DNA from: Posidonia oceanica
Lineage: Eukaryota > Streptophyta > Magnoliopsida > Alismatales > Posidoniaceae
Length of the DNA stretch: 64,000 bases
NCBI GenBank assembly: GCA_037176725.1
Contig: JAZBRS010000020.1
Span: 82,096,001 to 82,160,000 of the forward strand
Direction of reading: 5' to 3'
In this document: positions 33,963 through 45,757 of the stretch, one piece after another
How positions within the stretch are numbered: position 1 is the stretch's first letter
Layout of the letters: every line of letters starts with the position of its first letter
Program-made: the position numbers and the translations under genes
Notes under the pieces: generated by a model
What the model was told of the DNA's origin: nothing
What the model saw: the letters and a program-made list of their open reading frames with translations, nothing else
Databases searched by the model: none

Positions 33963-35585
33963 ATATCAGTAGTTTTCTGCAGAGAAACTTAAACAAAATC
34001 ATATTAGACCATCTAGGGTGCCCTTGTCCCTAGTCCAAGGAAAAAAATAATAAATAAATATGTACTTATATTGCTTGAAATAAACTTAGGTGGAAGATAA
34101 TAAATCTGGCCTCAAATTTGTTGTCTACATGAAGATGGTATCAACTCGCAAGCGAGTACCAAGTGACCGTCCTGAATAGGAGTGGTCAAAACGCAACGCG
34201 GAGTCGCTAGTGCCCTAGATTTTTATCATCGACCAGATTTGCTATCAGTTTCATGAGGTGATGTTGGTTGGGTAGATTTTACCCTTACTTTATATATATA
34301 TATATATATTTTTATCTTTTGCTTATTTTTTTGAATTTTTGGTTTTATGATTTTTTTGGATTTTTGGCTTTATCATTTTTTGGATTTTTGACTTTATCAT
34401 TTTTTGGATTTTATCATTATTATTATTTTTTTCTTTTTGGAATTTTGACTTTATCATTTTTTTTGATTTTTTTGTTTTATCACTTTTTTGGATTTTTGTA
34501 GAAGAAGAAGAATCTTCCAAGAAGTTGGGAAACAGGAGACCTCATGGTTGGAAAACCTTGACAGTTTGGTCCCTTATGCAATCTCAGAGCCATGGATACT
34601 ATAGGCTTGCTTTGGCACCTAACTGCCCCTTGACCTAGGCTTCTATCCTTTGCCTCTAATGTGTACGATGTGGGATGTGGGTGGAAGGAAAGTCCATGTC
34701 CTATCCTAAGATGTCAGCTGAAGATTTTGAAGCCTATACCCCTCCCAATTCAAGGTTGGTTCCTATTGCGCTTAGTATTTTCCCAGTTTTTTTTTAAAAT
34801 TTTGACTCCTGGACAGCTTCTTTGCTGCCTTCTTTTCCACTCTCTTTCTTTTCTTGCATATGGACAGCTTCTTTGCTGCCTTCTTTTCTGACCCTTTTTT
34901 GTTTTCTTTCTGGGTACTCTGGCAAGTAGTCTCACCCCGTTTGAATGCTCGGTCAATGGATACTCGTTCCTTGACGAACCGAGACACTCTTTTATTTGGT
35001 ACATTCCCCTCTTTTCTGTGCTTCTAGGTTTTGGCTTTAGACACCTACCTGATTTGTACTAGGGTAACGTGTCTGACTCGAGGGATGTGTGTGGACTTGT
35101 TATTCATGAACTAGGAGGGGGCCCCTTATGGTTTTGCTTCTATCTCAGTGTTGGATTATTTCCTTTCCTTCTCCCACAAAGTGTTTGTGGGGTGAGGCTA
35201 AGGTATGACTCTTAGGCTTTGGAAACAGTAGGTCCTCAAGCACGGGCAATCTAGTGGCTCTGTGTGCATGTCAAGGGTAGTACCGTTTGAGGTGTAGCGC
35301 ATTCCAGAGATATTTGAGCCTAGTGCCATCCTCTCTGGCCAAACAAATAGGCATTTCTCGGATATGCTTTAACTACCAAGTATGGTCCGTCCCATTTAGT
35401 TCTCAAGTTCCCAGGCTTGGGTGGTGAATTTTCTTCTCATTTGTTTATATTTATATTTTATGGAAGGAAAAGATATTTTATTTAGGTATATTTTAGCAGA
35501 AACAAATACGGAAACAAGGAAGAAAAAGTCTATTTACAACACTTTGGGGAAATGCCCCTAGTGTAGCCTCCATCAGTAGAGACTC
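33963..35585. mobile_element. Unassigned B interior between PMD gene and gag
   Basis: It contains 'caacgcggagtcgctag' near 34192 (like a PBS/U5 block in minus orientation), a T-rich low-complexity stretch (34285-34500, units ttttttggatttttg) and a tandem pair of 'gacagcttctttgctgccttcttttc' type units (34815-34890). No pol motif is recognisable on either strand. This is where pol would be expected in an autonomous relative. Confidence 0.5.
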
Positions 35586-35589
35586 TTGA

Positions 35590-37191
35590 GAAGCAGGCTT
35601 CAGTCTTAATGGTACTTCCGAGCCCTTTCTATCAATACATCCCAATTGAAGACGTCTGCGTCCACCAGGTCATAGACGATGTCCTTAAAGACCCAGCAGT
35701 CTTCTAAATTGTGCCCACGTCTCCTGTGGTACTGGCAATATTTGCTTCTGTCGCAGTTCGCCCCTTTAAGTCTTTGGGGCGGGAGGTTGATTGCTCGGGC
35801 CTCTATCATTTCTGCAAACATGTCCATCAGTGTGACCGGGATAGGAGGATAGCTTGTGCGCTTTGGTCTCTTGGAGTGCTGTTGTGGAGCTGTATGATGG
35901 TAGTTGCCCTTGGCGTTGCCATCTTTTCCAGAGCGGCTGCCATTCTGCTAGTAATCTTGAAGAGGAGAATATTGTTGCTTCACAACTTGATGAACGGACT
36001 CAGTATCGCCTTCTATCTTCTGAAATTCATGCATATTTTCCTTTACAGAAGCAGCTACCTCGTAGAGTGTAGTTACAGAAGGGCAATAGGCATTTGCCAA
36101 CCCCCTTTCCATTGGATCAGTAGCATTTGCAATCAATGTCTGGATAACTTGTCTTTCCGGGATGTCCAGGCCTGATTTGGCAGCCATCTCCCGCCATCTA
36201 TTTGCAAAGTGACCCATTCTTCACCCGGCTTCATGGTCTCCCTGCTCAAGTTATGAAAGGTCGGCTTCGACTCGATCTTGTGTTGATATTTGGTCAAGAA
36301 GCACTCCTTGATCTTATTGAAGCTGCTGAGGTTGTCTCCGGAGAGGGTAAGGAACCAATCCATGGGTTCGCCTTCCAATGAATAGAAGAAAAGGTGGATG
36401 ATGAACCCCAAGTCATAAAAGTATAGAGCTGACTCCATTTGAAACTAGATGATGTGGGTTTGTGGGTTGGTGGTCCCATCAAACTTAGGCATCTTTGAAT
36501 ACTTGAAGCCAAGAGGAAGCTGAAATGGTGGGAATTTACCCATGTCAAAAGTTGGGGGAGCTTGTGTCTGAACCCCTAAGGAATTTAAGACCTTCCTCAT
36601 TTTTGCTAAATTGCTGAGCCCACCATGAGTTTGAGAATTTGATACTTGATTGGCATGCAGCTGTCGATTGTCACCTTGTATATTCATACTCGGCTGAAAA
36701 GGAACCTGGTAACTCTGCTCTGGTTGGTTGGAGAATAATGGATCGGCTTCTTTGCCATGTGGCTGCTGCTGTGGGTGCTCAACGAACAAAGGATTTGACC
36801 TTTCTTGGAATCCTGTTAGTGAGTCGTTTTCCTGCCCCTGGTGTTGGGTATCCAACGGCGCAATTCCGTGTTGTCTTTGGCACAAATTCTCAGGGATGTG
36901 GCCCGCAGCAGACCTTCGTAGTCTTTTACCAGGGAGGTGTTGACCTTGATGGAGATCCTCTTGATTTGACGAACTGGGATGATTGTTGTCATTGTAAAGG
37001 AAGCGACACAATACTTGATATTGGGCCGAGTCGGGATCCAGTTCTTCCCCAGTGGTTGGATCGAATAACCTCATGATGGGTTCCCCCTTGGTCATGCTAT
37101 CTGTATCTGAGTAGTTGCTTTCGGATTCAGACATTTGGCTCAGCTTTTCTTGTTTCTGCTTAAGTTCTGTTACAGTAAGTGTAGGACGCAA
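35590..37191 (-). pseudogene. gag of element B (degenerate)
   Basis: On the minus strand the frame opens near 37191 (or at MSESESNYSD, 37128), with LFDPTTGEELDPDSAQYQVL and a Gln-rich region. Then comes the retrotransposon gag domain: KFPPFQLPLGFKYSKMPKFDGTTNP, stop, MESALYFYDLG, LFFYSLEGEPMDWFLTLSG, FNKIKECFLTKYQHKIE. A 1-nt shift near 36215 leads into FANRWREMAAKSG. The knuckle CQYHRRRGHNLEDC (C-x2-H-x4-H-x4-C) is near 35720 and the end near 35600. Two in-frame stops (near 36445 and 35946) are TAG before Q-type positions. It belongs to a different family from the gags of A and C. No protease or reverse transcriptase follows. Confidence 0.82.
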
Positions 37192-39215
37192 ATACTACCA
37201 GCGTCCAATGTATGATGCAATCACCGATAGCGTCCAACACCCCTGTCTTCTGTTGGATGGTTTAACCAATGCAATCAGTGCTTGACTATGCAGAAATGAC
37301 TACCACAACTCTCTGGAACACACTCCTTGTATTTTCAGATATAATCTTGGAAAATGGTAAGCAACTAATGCGTTGTTCGGCTCTGAAGTAAAAATGGCAG
37401 TGTAGGACGTTGGAAGAGATAGCGTCCTATGTTGGACGCTTTTCCCAGCAGCTTCCAACACTTCAAGTCGTCTGCTGGACTGGTCTTTGTGCCACCAACT
37501 GTTCCTTTGAGAGATATTTCTTGATGAACAAAATCTCTGTGTTCTTGAGGATCACAGGACCATACAAGGACTTCCTTTTTTTTCTTTTTTCTTTTTTTGT
37601 CTTTTCTTTGTTTTTTTAATCTCTTTTTTTTTTCTTTTTGCTTCTTTTTTCCTTTTTCCTTTTCTGATTTTTCTCTCGCTTTTTTTTGCTGATTTTTGAC
37701 TTTTCTCACTCTCTTTTTACTAGTAAAGGGAAAATATTACAATGGTTACACTTTGGTAGACAAAAGGAAACAAGACTTACAAAAGCTCTTTATAGCCTAA
37801 TACAAGCTTCTAAGAAAAGAAAAAGACTCAAAAATAAAGTTCAAATAACCTGTTTATAACCCCTGTTCAAACATTCATCCTGTAGCATTCAATAATTCCA
37901 CAAAATAACCAAGCAATAAAAGGAATAAACAGACAATGTGTTGGGTGCACTCCAGGTTGCGTCCAATGTAGGACGCAGATAGTTATAGCGTCCAACACCC
38001 TGTAACAGAGAGCTGTACAGAAACACTTTCAAACAGTGATTAAAAGTTTTGATTTTTGGATTTCGCTTTGTTATTAGTATTTTAAACCTGCATGACTCTC
38101 TGGGTTCCTTAAGGCTTGGGTATGGCTTGCCTTCATGGGTTGTCTATGGATCCTCACAAATAGGACAAAATATTTCTCTTCTTTGGTACTGCCCCTATCT
38201 CAACTCCTGAGAATCTTTGGGGAGCCTAAGCACACTTAGGTCCCTACTCCATAGAGGTAGAGCCCAGCGTACTCAGAATTGATCGGGTCTCTCACGTATT
38301 AACACAATAACAATCAAGATAAACAAACCACCGAAGGGGGGGAAGGAATATAAATCTAGACTTGGGATTCTAACTTACTTTCACACAGAGCAAGGGAAAG
38401 AAGAGTGCCCCTTGTGAAAGCAAGTGACAACACAAACACCTCTCTTAAGTCCTTTGCAACAGAGGTGCTCAAGATTTAAGTGGTTATTTTGTGTAATCCA
38501 AGAAGAGACACAATCAAATTAATTCCCAATCAAGGGCCATACAAGTCACACGGAAAACTCGATTTTTATTTGGATTTTTGAAAAGCACCCAAATATTAAG
38601 GCTTCGGTCCCTATGGCAAAGTCGATCACCTCACACCTCGTTCCTTGGGTCAGTTATAAAAAGAAAACAAAGAAAGATTTTAAAAACAGAATGAATCCTG
38701 TCCAGATGTGTAAGACGCAACAATTGGTGGCATTTTATGTAAAACGCAATGATGATTAGTGTCCAATACACAAACAGGAGATATTTTTTTAGAAAACTAA
38801 AACAAGAGATTTTTTTTTCTTACTCAAACACCCCTTTATTCCCGAGAATTAGAACAAAAGAAAGGGGTGGTTGCATACATTTTTCAACATATAAAAACCT
38901 AACAGAAGAAATTGCAAGAAAACACAGAAAACTGGCCAGAGGCGTAAGACACTGGAATAGACTGCGTCCTATGTTGGACGCTACCCAGCACAGCTTTTAA
39001 CGCACTGACAGACCAGACTTATTTAAATAAGAGATAAAAACATGCTTTTTAGTGCTAATTAAAGAACAAATACTAAGAGGGTCATGGTGCCTCCAAACAC
39101 TACGAGGAATTTCACCACGACCTCGAAAAAAATCCGCAAATGTAAAAGAAAGATTTCAAAGGAAAAGAAAGAAGAAGAAGAGAACACTCACCTAGCACGG
39201 GGGCACTTTTAGCCG
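37192..39215 (-). mobile_element. Leader of B
   Basis: It runs from PBS to gag, A/T-rich, with hairpin cassettes at about 37180-37240, 37402-37460, 37940-38002 and 38943-39000, and a T-rich run at 37565-37700. There is no coding frame of note. 'cctcacacctcgttccttggg' near 38635 looks structured but is unassigned. Confidence 0.55.
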
Positions 39216-39232
39216 TCCCACCGTGATCGCCA
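39216..39232 (-). other. Probable primer-binding site of B
   Basis: The minus-strand sequence TGGCGATCACGGTGGGA lies three nt after the LTR end at 39236. It begins TGGCGA like A's and C's PBS but differs afterwards; another tRNA-Arg isoacceptor is plausible but not verified. Confidence 0.65.
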
Positions 39233-39235
39233 TTC

Positions 39236-40484
39236 TGTGGATATAGGGTTTTTGGTTAGGAGAAGCTTGTTGTGTCTATTTGGTGCTTCCTCGTTGCCCC
39301 TTTTTTATATCCAACTCCGTCACTCCACAGGTGACAGAATTGCTGTGATCGCCACTCTCGGTTTGCTTTCACTGGCCCTCGAGACGCCTTGGGAGATGTG
39401 ATATGGTTGTGGGTTCTGCTACCTTGGGACAATGCCTGCGTTGCCCAAGGGTGCCCGTGTTTGGTGAGTTTCTTCTTTTTCTTCTTTTTCTTGCAAAATA
39501 GATTTTAAAGATGCGGATTAATAAAGTGTAGTATATGATTCAAAACAAATTGAAAATTAACATAAAATGAAAGGAGGAATACATACCTGAGGGGTTTTAT
39601 CCCCCCGGTTGCAACTAAGTATGACTATGCCTAGCTACAACAATATATGAAATGAAATGCTTTGCTATATTATGAATTTAAACATATGATATGAAAAGAA
39701 AAGGAAAACTAAAGAGAGCCCCCTTTTTATCTATGCACGGAATGCAAGTGGTGTCAATGTGATGTCACTGACGACAGAGGAGGACTCAAGCTCTCTCAAA
39801 AACTCTTTCTCTGCATAACTTCTCTCGAGATTCTGGCTCAAAACACTTTTTACTTGCTCTCAATAATTCTTCTAAAATTGTGTTCCTCTCTCAAGGAAAT
39901 CCTCAAAAATCCCTTCTAAATCCCCCCTCAAATTTTCGTCCCCAATCCCAGTGGGGGTACCCCTGCTTTTATAGAAGTAGGGGAGGAACAAATAAGGACA
40001 CAAAGGCCAAGTCAGCAACTTTCCTGTTTCAGAAGTGTTGGACGCTGATTGTTACAGCGTCCAATGTTGGACGCTGGAATACCCAGCATCCAACGACCCT
40101 CTAAAGCAAAGATGCCAGGATCATAGAATATTCCTCAATAAGTGGCTGATTAATGACCATTAAAGCCAATTAAGGCCTTGACTGGTCAAAGGACCTTTAG
40201 TGGAGGCAAAGCACGAAATTTGATTTCAGCCAAATATGGCAAGTTTGGAGAAACAGAAAACCAGGTTGTTGGACTCCATGACACATAGCGTCCAACGTTG
40301 CACGCTAGGGTATCTAGCGTCCAACACACTCAAATGCAAACTTGCCAATTCTGGCCTCTCAATCACAGGGACAAGTGTCAATAAGTTAGATGAGAGTACT
40401 TGAGCTGGGCAAAGAGCTTCTAGAGGTGGTCTAATGCAACAGACTACACTACCATGAAGGGAGTGTCAAAACGGGGTATCTACA
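39236..40484 (-). mobile_element. Central full LTR of B (5' LTR)
   Basis: This 1249-bp LTR is identical in length to the copy at 5393. On its left are PBS and gag, as a 5' LTR; on its right is a polypurine tract (tacagattgcccctccttg), as a 3' LTR. It is therefore shared by two internal regions. Cassettes are at about 40039-40095 and 40266-40328. Confidence 0.9.
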
Positions 40485-42820
40485 GATTGCCCCTCCTTGA
40501 AGATGGCTTCGGCACGAAGCTATCTACAAGGCGAGACGATACCCCCGTATGGCGCTACCTGGAGATCCTAAATGAAATCCAATGCTTGCTTCCACCAGAC
40601 TTGGACGAGACACATTGAGGGTCGGCTAAAGAAACACGACCAAGGGGATTGCGAAAGGGGAACAAACTAACGACATGACCATGGGGGTTGCCCGTGGGGG
40701 TCAAACTAAAAGACTTGCCACGGGGATTGCCCGTGGGGGTCAAACTAAAAGACTTGCCATGGGGATTACCCGTGGGGGTCAAACTTAAAAGATGGATAGC
40801 TAATGTCTCCGACGACCACTCAATGTGAATGCAATACAATGCAAATGCAATACAATGCGCTATGCATGGATGTGTGCTGACGGGAATGCGAAAGAGGGGG
40901 TCATGATATGCAACGCATGACCCTAAGTAATGAGGTTCCTCCATCATCGCCGGTTTTAATTTGTATACCAGGTTGGCTCAGGAATTTTTCTCACCACCTA
41001 AGGCGGACTGACACATGCGTGAATGCAATTTGTCATAATCAGGTGCCCTTTCCTCGAGCGTAGCCTACACTCTCCTAGGGGATCGTCATCTCATGATACG
41101 CGGGTTGGCGAGTGAGAGGTCCATGATGCTCCCAGGCAAAAGGGAATTGATCTCTTCTCTGCCGACCGCGTTGGCTTTATTTGTCACAATTAGGTGTCCT
41201 TTCATTGAATGTTGCCTACATTCTCGACAGAGACCGTCATCTCGTGACCCGGAATCAATGAATGATGAGTCCTAATACCGTTGGCTTTATTCATCAGAAT
41301 CAAGTGTCCTTTCATTGAATGTTGCCTACATTCTCAACGGGGACCATCGTCTCCTGACTTGGGAGTTTAGTGAGCGGAGGGTTCACTAATACCGTTGGCT
41401 TTGCTTTGTTGACCCGGTTGTGCTCCGGGGTACCTGCTGTTGGATTGTTTTGCTTTGTTTGTCCGGTTGCGCTCCAGGGTTTGCTTTGTTTATCCAGTTA
41501 TGCTCCGGGGTTTGCTTTGTTTATCTGGTTATGCTTCGGGGTTTGCTTTGTTTATCCGGTTGTGCTCCAGGGATCTTTGCTTTGGTATCCCGGTTATGCT
41601 CCGGGGTTCTTTGCTTTGGTATCCCGGTTATGCTCCGGGGTTCTTTGCTTTGGTATCTCGGCCATGCTTCGGGGATCTTTCTTTGATATCCTGATTATGC
41701 TCTGGGGATCTTTGCTTTGCTATCCCGGTAATGCTCTGGGGATCTTTCTTTGATGTCCCGGTTATGCTCCGGGGATCTTTGCTTTCGTATCTCGGTTATG
41801 CTCCGGGGATCCTTCTTTGATATCCCGGTTATGCTCCGGGGATCTTTGCTTTGGTATCCCGGTTATGCTTCGGGGATCCTTGCTTTGGTATCCCGGTTAT
41901 GCTCCGGGGTTTGCTTTGTTTGTCCGGTTGTGCTCCGGGGTTTGCTTTGTTTATCCGGTTGTGCTCCGGGGCACTTTCTTTGATGACTGGGTTTGCTTTG
42001 TTTATCTGGTTGTGCTCCGGGTTTGCTTTGTTTTTCTGGTTGTGCTCCGGGGTTCTTTGCTTTGGTATCCCGGTTATGCTTCGGGGATCTTTGCTTTGGT
42101 ATCCCAATTATGCTCCGGGGATCTTTGCTTTGGTATCCCGGTTATGCTCCGGGGATCTTTGTTTTGGTATCCTGGTTAGGCTCTGGGGTTCTTTAAAAGA
42201 CTTGCCAAGGGGATTGCCTAAGGGGGTCGAAAATAAAAACATGACGTGCCAAGGGGATTGCCCAAGGGGGTCAAACATGATGTGCCAAGGGGATTGCCCA
42301 AGGGGGTCAAACTGGCATTTAAAAGACTTGAGCTGGATCAAACATCCAACACTCAGAGAAAATGAGCTGCATTAGACATCCAACACTCAAGGATTGAGCT
42401 GGCTTATCCAACACTCAAGGGTTGAGCTAGATTTATCCAACACTCAAGGATTGAGCTGGATTATCCAACACTCAATGATCGAGCTGGATTATCCAACACT
42501 CAAGGATCAAGCTGGATTATCCAACACTCAAGGATTGAGCTGGATCGAACATCCATCACTCAAGGATTGACCTTTGGGTGTTGGTCAAAGAGATAGAACT
42601 GAAATTTAAAAGACTCGCCGAGGGGATTGCCCAAGGAAAAACTAAACTAAAACACGCCGAGGGGGTCGTCCAAGGAAAAACTGAAATAAAACACGCCGAG
42701 GGGGTTGCCCAAGGGAATAAAAGGATACTTCTTTGGCTTCGCTTTGTTGACCCGGTGGTGCTCTGGGATTTCGAAAATCATGACGGCCTCATCTCCATGT
42801 GCATTCTAGCTTGTAGAAGC
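40485..42820 (-). mobile_element. Second copy of B 3' internal region
   Basis: It is collinear with 6642-6982 joined to 27425-29575 and lacks C, showing what the C target looked like. It contains the PPT, G-rich repeats (40630-40790), the minisatellite of about 34 bp (41405-42190) and 28-bp repeats (42330-42560). It ends at gtagaagccactgg, the point corresponding to 29559. Confidence 0.85.
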
Positions 42821-43529
42821 CACTGGGATTGGGGATGAAAATTTGAGGGGGGATTTAGAAGGGATTTTTGAGGATTTCCTTGAGAGAGGAACACAATTTT
42901 AGAAGAATTATTGAGAGCAAGTAGAAAGTGTTTTGAGCTAGAATCCCGAGAGAAGTTATGCGGAGAAAGAGTTTTTGAGAGAGCTTGAGTCCTCCTCTGT
43001 CATCAGTGACATCACATCGACACCACTTGCATTCCGTGCATAGATAAAAAGGGGGCTCTCTTTAGTTTTCCTTTTCTTTTCATATCATATGTTTAAATTC
43101 ATAATATAGCAAAGCATTTCATTTCATATATTGTTGTAGCTACGCATAGTCATACTTAGTTGCAACTGGGGGGATAAAACCTCTTGGGTAAGTATTCCTC
43201 CTTTCATTTTATGTTAATTTTCAATTTGTTTTGAATCATATACTACACTTTATTAATCTGCATCTTTAAAATCTGTTTTGTAAGGAAAAGAAGAAACTCA
43301 CCAAACACGGGCACCCTTGGGCAACGCAGGCGTTGTCCCAAGGTAGTAGAACCCACAACCATATCACATCTCCCAAGGCGTCTCGAGGGCCAACGAAAGC
43401 GAACTGAGAGTGGCGATCACACCAATTCTGTCACTTGTGGAGTGACGGAGTTGGATATAAAAAAGGGGCAACGAGGAAGCACCAAATAGACACAACAAGC
43501 TTCTCCTAACCAAAAACCCCATATCCACA
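42821..43529 (+). mobile_element. Inverted R-U5 segment forming the right end of B
   Basis: This 709-bp segment is the reverse complement of 5393-6110, i.e. the LTR in plus orientation from about 20-32 nt after the TATA box to the U5 end CCATATCCACA. The join to internal sequence lies in a similarity of about 20 bp shared by both partners (ccWctggRattgg). It is followed directly by the TSD agcac. Confidence 0.85.
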
Positions 43530-45737
43530 AGCACCCCCTGCGTGAGAGGAACCCCGCCGAGCGCTTCCCCCGCCTCCACGTCGTGCATCCAAGCTCGCCG
43601 ACGCCACCGTCTGTCAACTCCGGCCAGCCACACATATATCAACTCTGGGCCACGTACACGTAATTTTCTTTCCCTCGTGCATCCCTCATCTCCTTCCTCA
43701 TCGTAGCAAAGCCTCATAGCCAAGCTTCATGGCTTTTCGGCCACTCAGATGGCCAAAAATGCCATGAACACCGGCGGCAAGAGGGAGGAGGTGGGTGGAG
43801 TGATCCACGCACCCATTTCTGGTTTTAAATACATGTTTATGATCGTTGTTGCATGCTTAAGCTTCCTAGCTAGTTAGTTTTCTGTTTAGGATCGATTTGA
43901 GCATTGATTCTTTCTGGCAAGTTTCCCGACTTGTTAGATGCACAACCTAGTGCGTCTAACGTTGGACGCACCCTATGGTAGTGTCCAACACCTCTGCTGT
44001 CTTTGATTAACTTATTTCCTTGCTGTAGTGGTTTGAATGCTGTCCTACATGCTTTAATATCTTGCATGCTTTCCCTTATGCATCTGGATGCCATGTCAGG
44101 AGTCATATATCGATTTTTGGCTTGGTTTCCTTCTTCGCATTTTTAATCAGTTTGCCTGGGTGTTGGATGCGGGGTGATCCAGCATTTTATGTAGGACGCA
44201 GGTCACCTCAGCGTCTTACACCCCAGTGTGTTATTTTTGCATCCTTGCATCTTGTAATCACTTTTATTTGAGATGTTTATCTCCTCCATGTGTGCATGTT
44301 GTTATCTAGATCTTCCATCAGCTATATGTAGGTTTACATTACGCCTTTTTTATCAGTTTGCATGCTGAGCTTTGAGCCTTTGTCTTCTCTATGTTGGACG
44401 CTGAGTGCTCCAATGTTTTATGTAAAATGCTGGCTACTCAAGCGTTTAACAACCTGTTCTGGTTTGAACTAGATTTATGTCTGTATATTGTTTAAATCCT
44501 TTTGGCTTCTCTTCTTGCTTGCCTAGCATGATTTGCATGTCTTCCTGCTATCATATTGCATTTGCATCACGTTTACATATTCAGCATGCATGCATACCTT
44601 TCAAAATCCAAGCTCAAGTGTTGGACGCTGAGGTTTCCAGCGTCCAACGTTAGACGCTGCTAATCCCAGCATTTAACACCCTCTGCTTGTTTAAAACAGA
44701 TTTGTCGCTTGCATTCGATTTCTGAGTTGTGGCTTTGATCCCTTGGCATGGTTTATCTACCCATAGCTTTTGCATAGCATTAAATCCTTGCTTTGCCAAA
44801 TATGCATCTTTTTTCACAGTTTTCTGTCCTATGTGTTGGATGCTGGCTACTCTAGCGTCTAACATAGGACGCTGGGTTTTCTAGCATCCAACACTTTACA
44901 GTTTGCTGCACTTGAGTTTTAGCGTTGTTTTTGTTTCAGATGTCGTTTCTCGCACTTTGGCACTTCCAGTACATGCCTTAGCACCCATGCATGACGCTGG
45001 ATCCCTATTTCTTATTTTATACCTTGCATCGCCTGTTTTCCCGTGGTTTTCCGCCTCAGACTTGTTTTCCCTCGCATGTTGCTTCACATTGCATGGTTTT
45101 ATTCGCCGTTTTGATTTCTCACCTGCATTGCATTTAGGGCAGTGATGCTTACTGTCTGGAGTTCTTATGAACCAAGGCACGCCCGGTTCAGAACACTGGC
45201 AGCGCTGCTGAGCACATAGATTGCACGTTTAATTTCCATTATGCATCTTCACAAGTAAAGCATGTAATTAAGCATTCATAGCATGGCATAGCATTCCTCA
45301 CCCCTCAGGCGTACAACAAAGGCAAGCAATTGTCGACATTCCTGCATATGCGAGCGAGAAGCCTAGAAAGACTGACTCCGAGCATATCGGGGGTGCTTAA
45401 CACCTTCCCTGTGCGTAACAGGAGTCCTTACCCTTTCTCTTGGCCCGTAATGACCATTATGCCCTTATCCTAGGCACGAGTCATTCATTTTTGCATAGCA
45501 TTGCACCCATTTGCATGTTTTATGCTTTTCCTTGGTTTTCCTCGTCTTCTGATTTAATAGATTAGGTGGCGACTCCGATTTTACCTTATGCTTTGTTTTT
45601 CTTCGCTTTTTCGATGTTTTCAAGTCAAGTTTCCTTTCTCGGATCCACCAACTATTCGAGACCCCTCGTCGGCTGACGCGCGCGAGCTCTGGTAGCGCAC
45701 TACAGCGTCACTCCGGTGACACCCCGGTCACGACAGC
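43530..45737 (+). mobile_element. 5' LTR of A, second part (to U5 end)
   Basis: It resumes with agcacccc after B, is collinear with 58050-60257, and ends ACACCCCGGTCACGACA. It contains the cassette array, the 'gaaccaaggcacgcccggttc' block near 45171 and the shared U5 blocks (45400-45490, 45567-45590). Confidence 0.9.
43933..44892. repeat. Five double-hairpin cassettes at about 229-bp intervals (A 5' LTR)
   Basis: Starts are at 43933, 44162, 44392, 44620 and 44835 (intervals 229, 230, 228, 215), each 57-60 bp long. The linkers are only faintly alike (ctctgctgtttaa- and atcagtttgc-type words), so these look like ancient tandem duplicates in which the cassette changed least. Confidence 0.85.
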
Positions 45738-45739
45738 TG

Positions 45740-45757
45740 GCGACTCCGCTGGGGATA
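45740..45757 (+). other. Primer-binding site of A (tRNA-Arg)
   Basis: TGGCGACTCCGCTGGGGA lies two nt after the LTR end. It is complementary to the 3' end of plant tRNA-Arg(ACG) as I know it, the hallmark primer of Ogre elements. Confidence 0.9.

Larger units (their letters stand above)
5393..43529 (-). mobile_element. Compound element B, U5-bounded at both ends, inserted in A's 5' LTR
   Basis: The left boundary is a minus-strand LTR U5 end (tgtggatatgg) at 5393 with flank agcat. The right boundary is the same U5 end in the opposite orientation (ccatatccaca) at 43529 with flank agcac. The intact target in A's 3' LTR reads gtgagcacccc near 58050. Parts from left to right: 3' LTR (5393-6641), 3' internal end, element C (6983-27419), 3' internal repeats, PMD gene, gag, leader and PBS, full LTR (39236-40484), a second copy of the 3' internal region (40485-42820), and an inverted R-U5 segment (42821-43529). 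About 17.7 kb without C. No pol. Confidence 0.8.

Noticed and set aside
33963..35585. A hidden pol gene between B's gag and the PMD gene
   Set aside because: I looked for reverse transcriptase, RNase H, integrase and protease motifs on both strands and saw none; a profile search could overturn this.
5393..43529. A DNA transposon (Mutator- or foldback-like) with inverted repeats of about 710 bp
   Set aside because: The inverted repeats are LTR sequence: the left one continues into a full 1249-bp LTR with TG...CA ends, TATA box and polypurine tract, a direct copy exists at 39236 with PBS and gag beside it, and the flanking duplication is about 5 bp rather than the 9 bp of Mutator elements.
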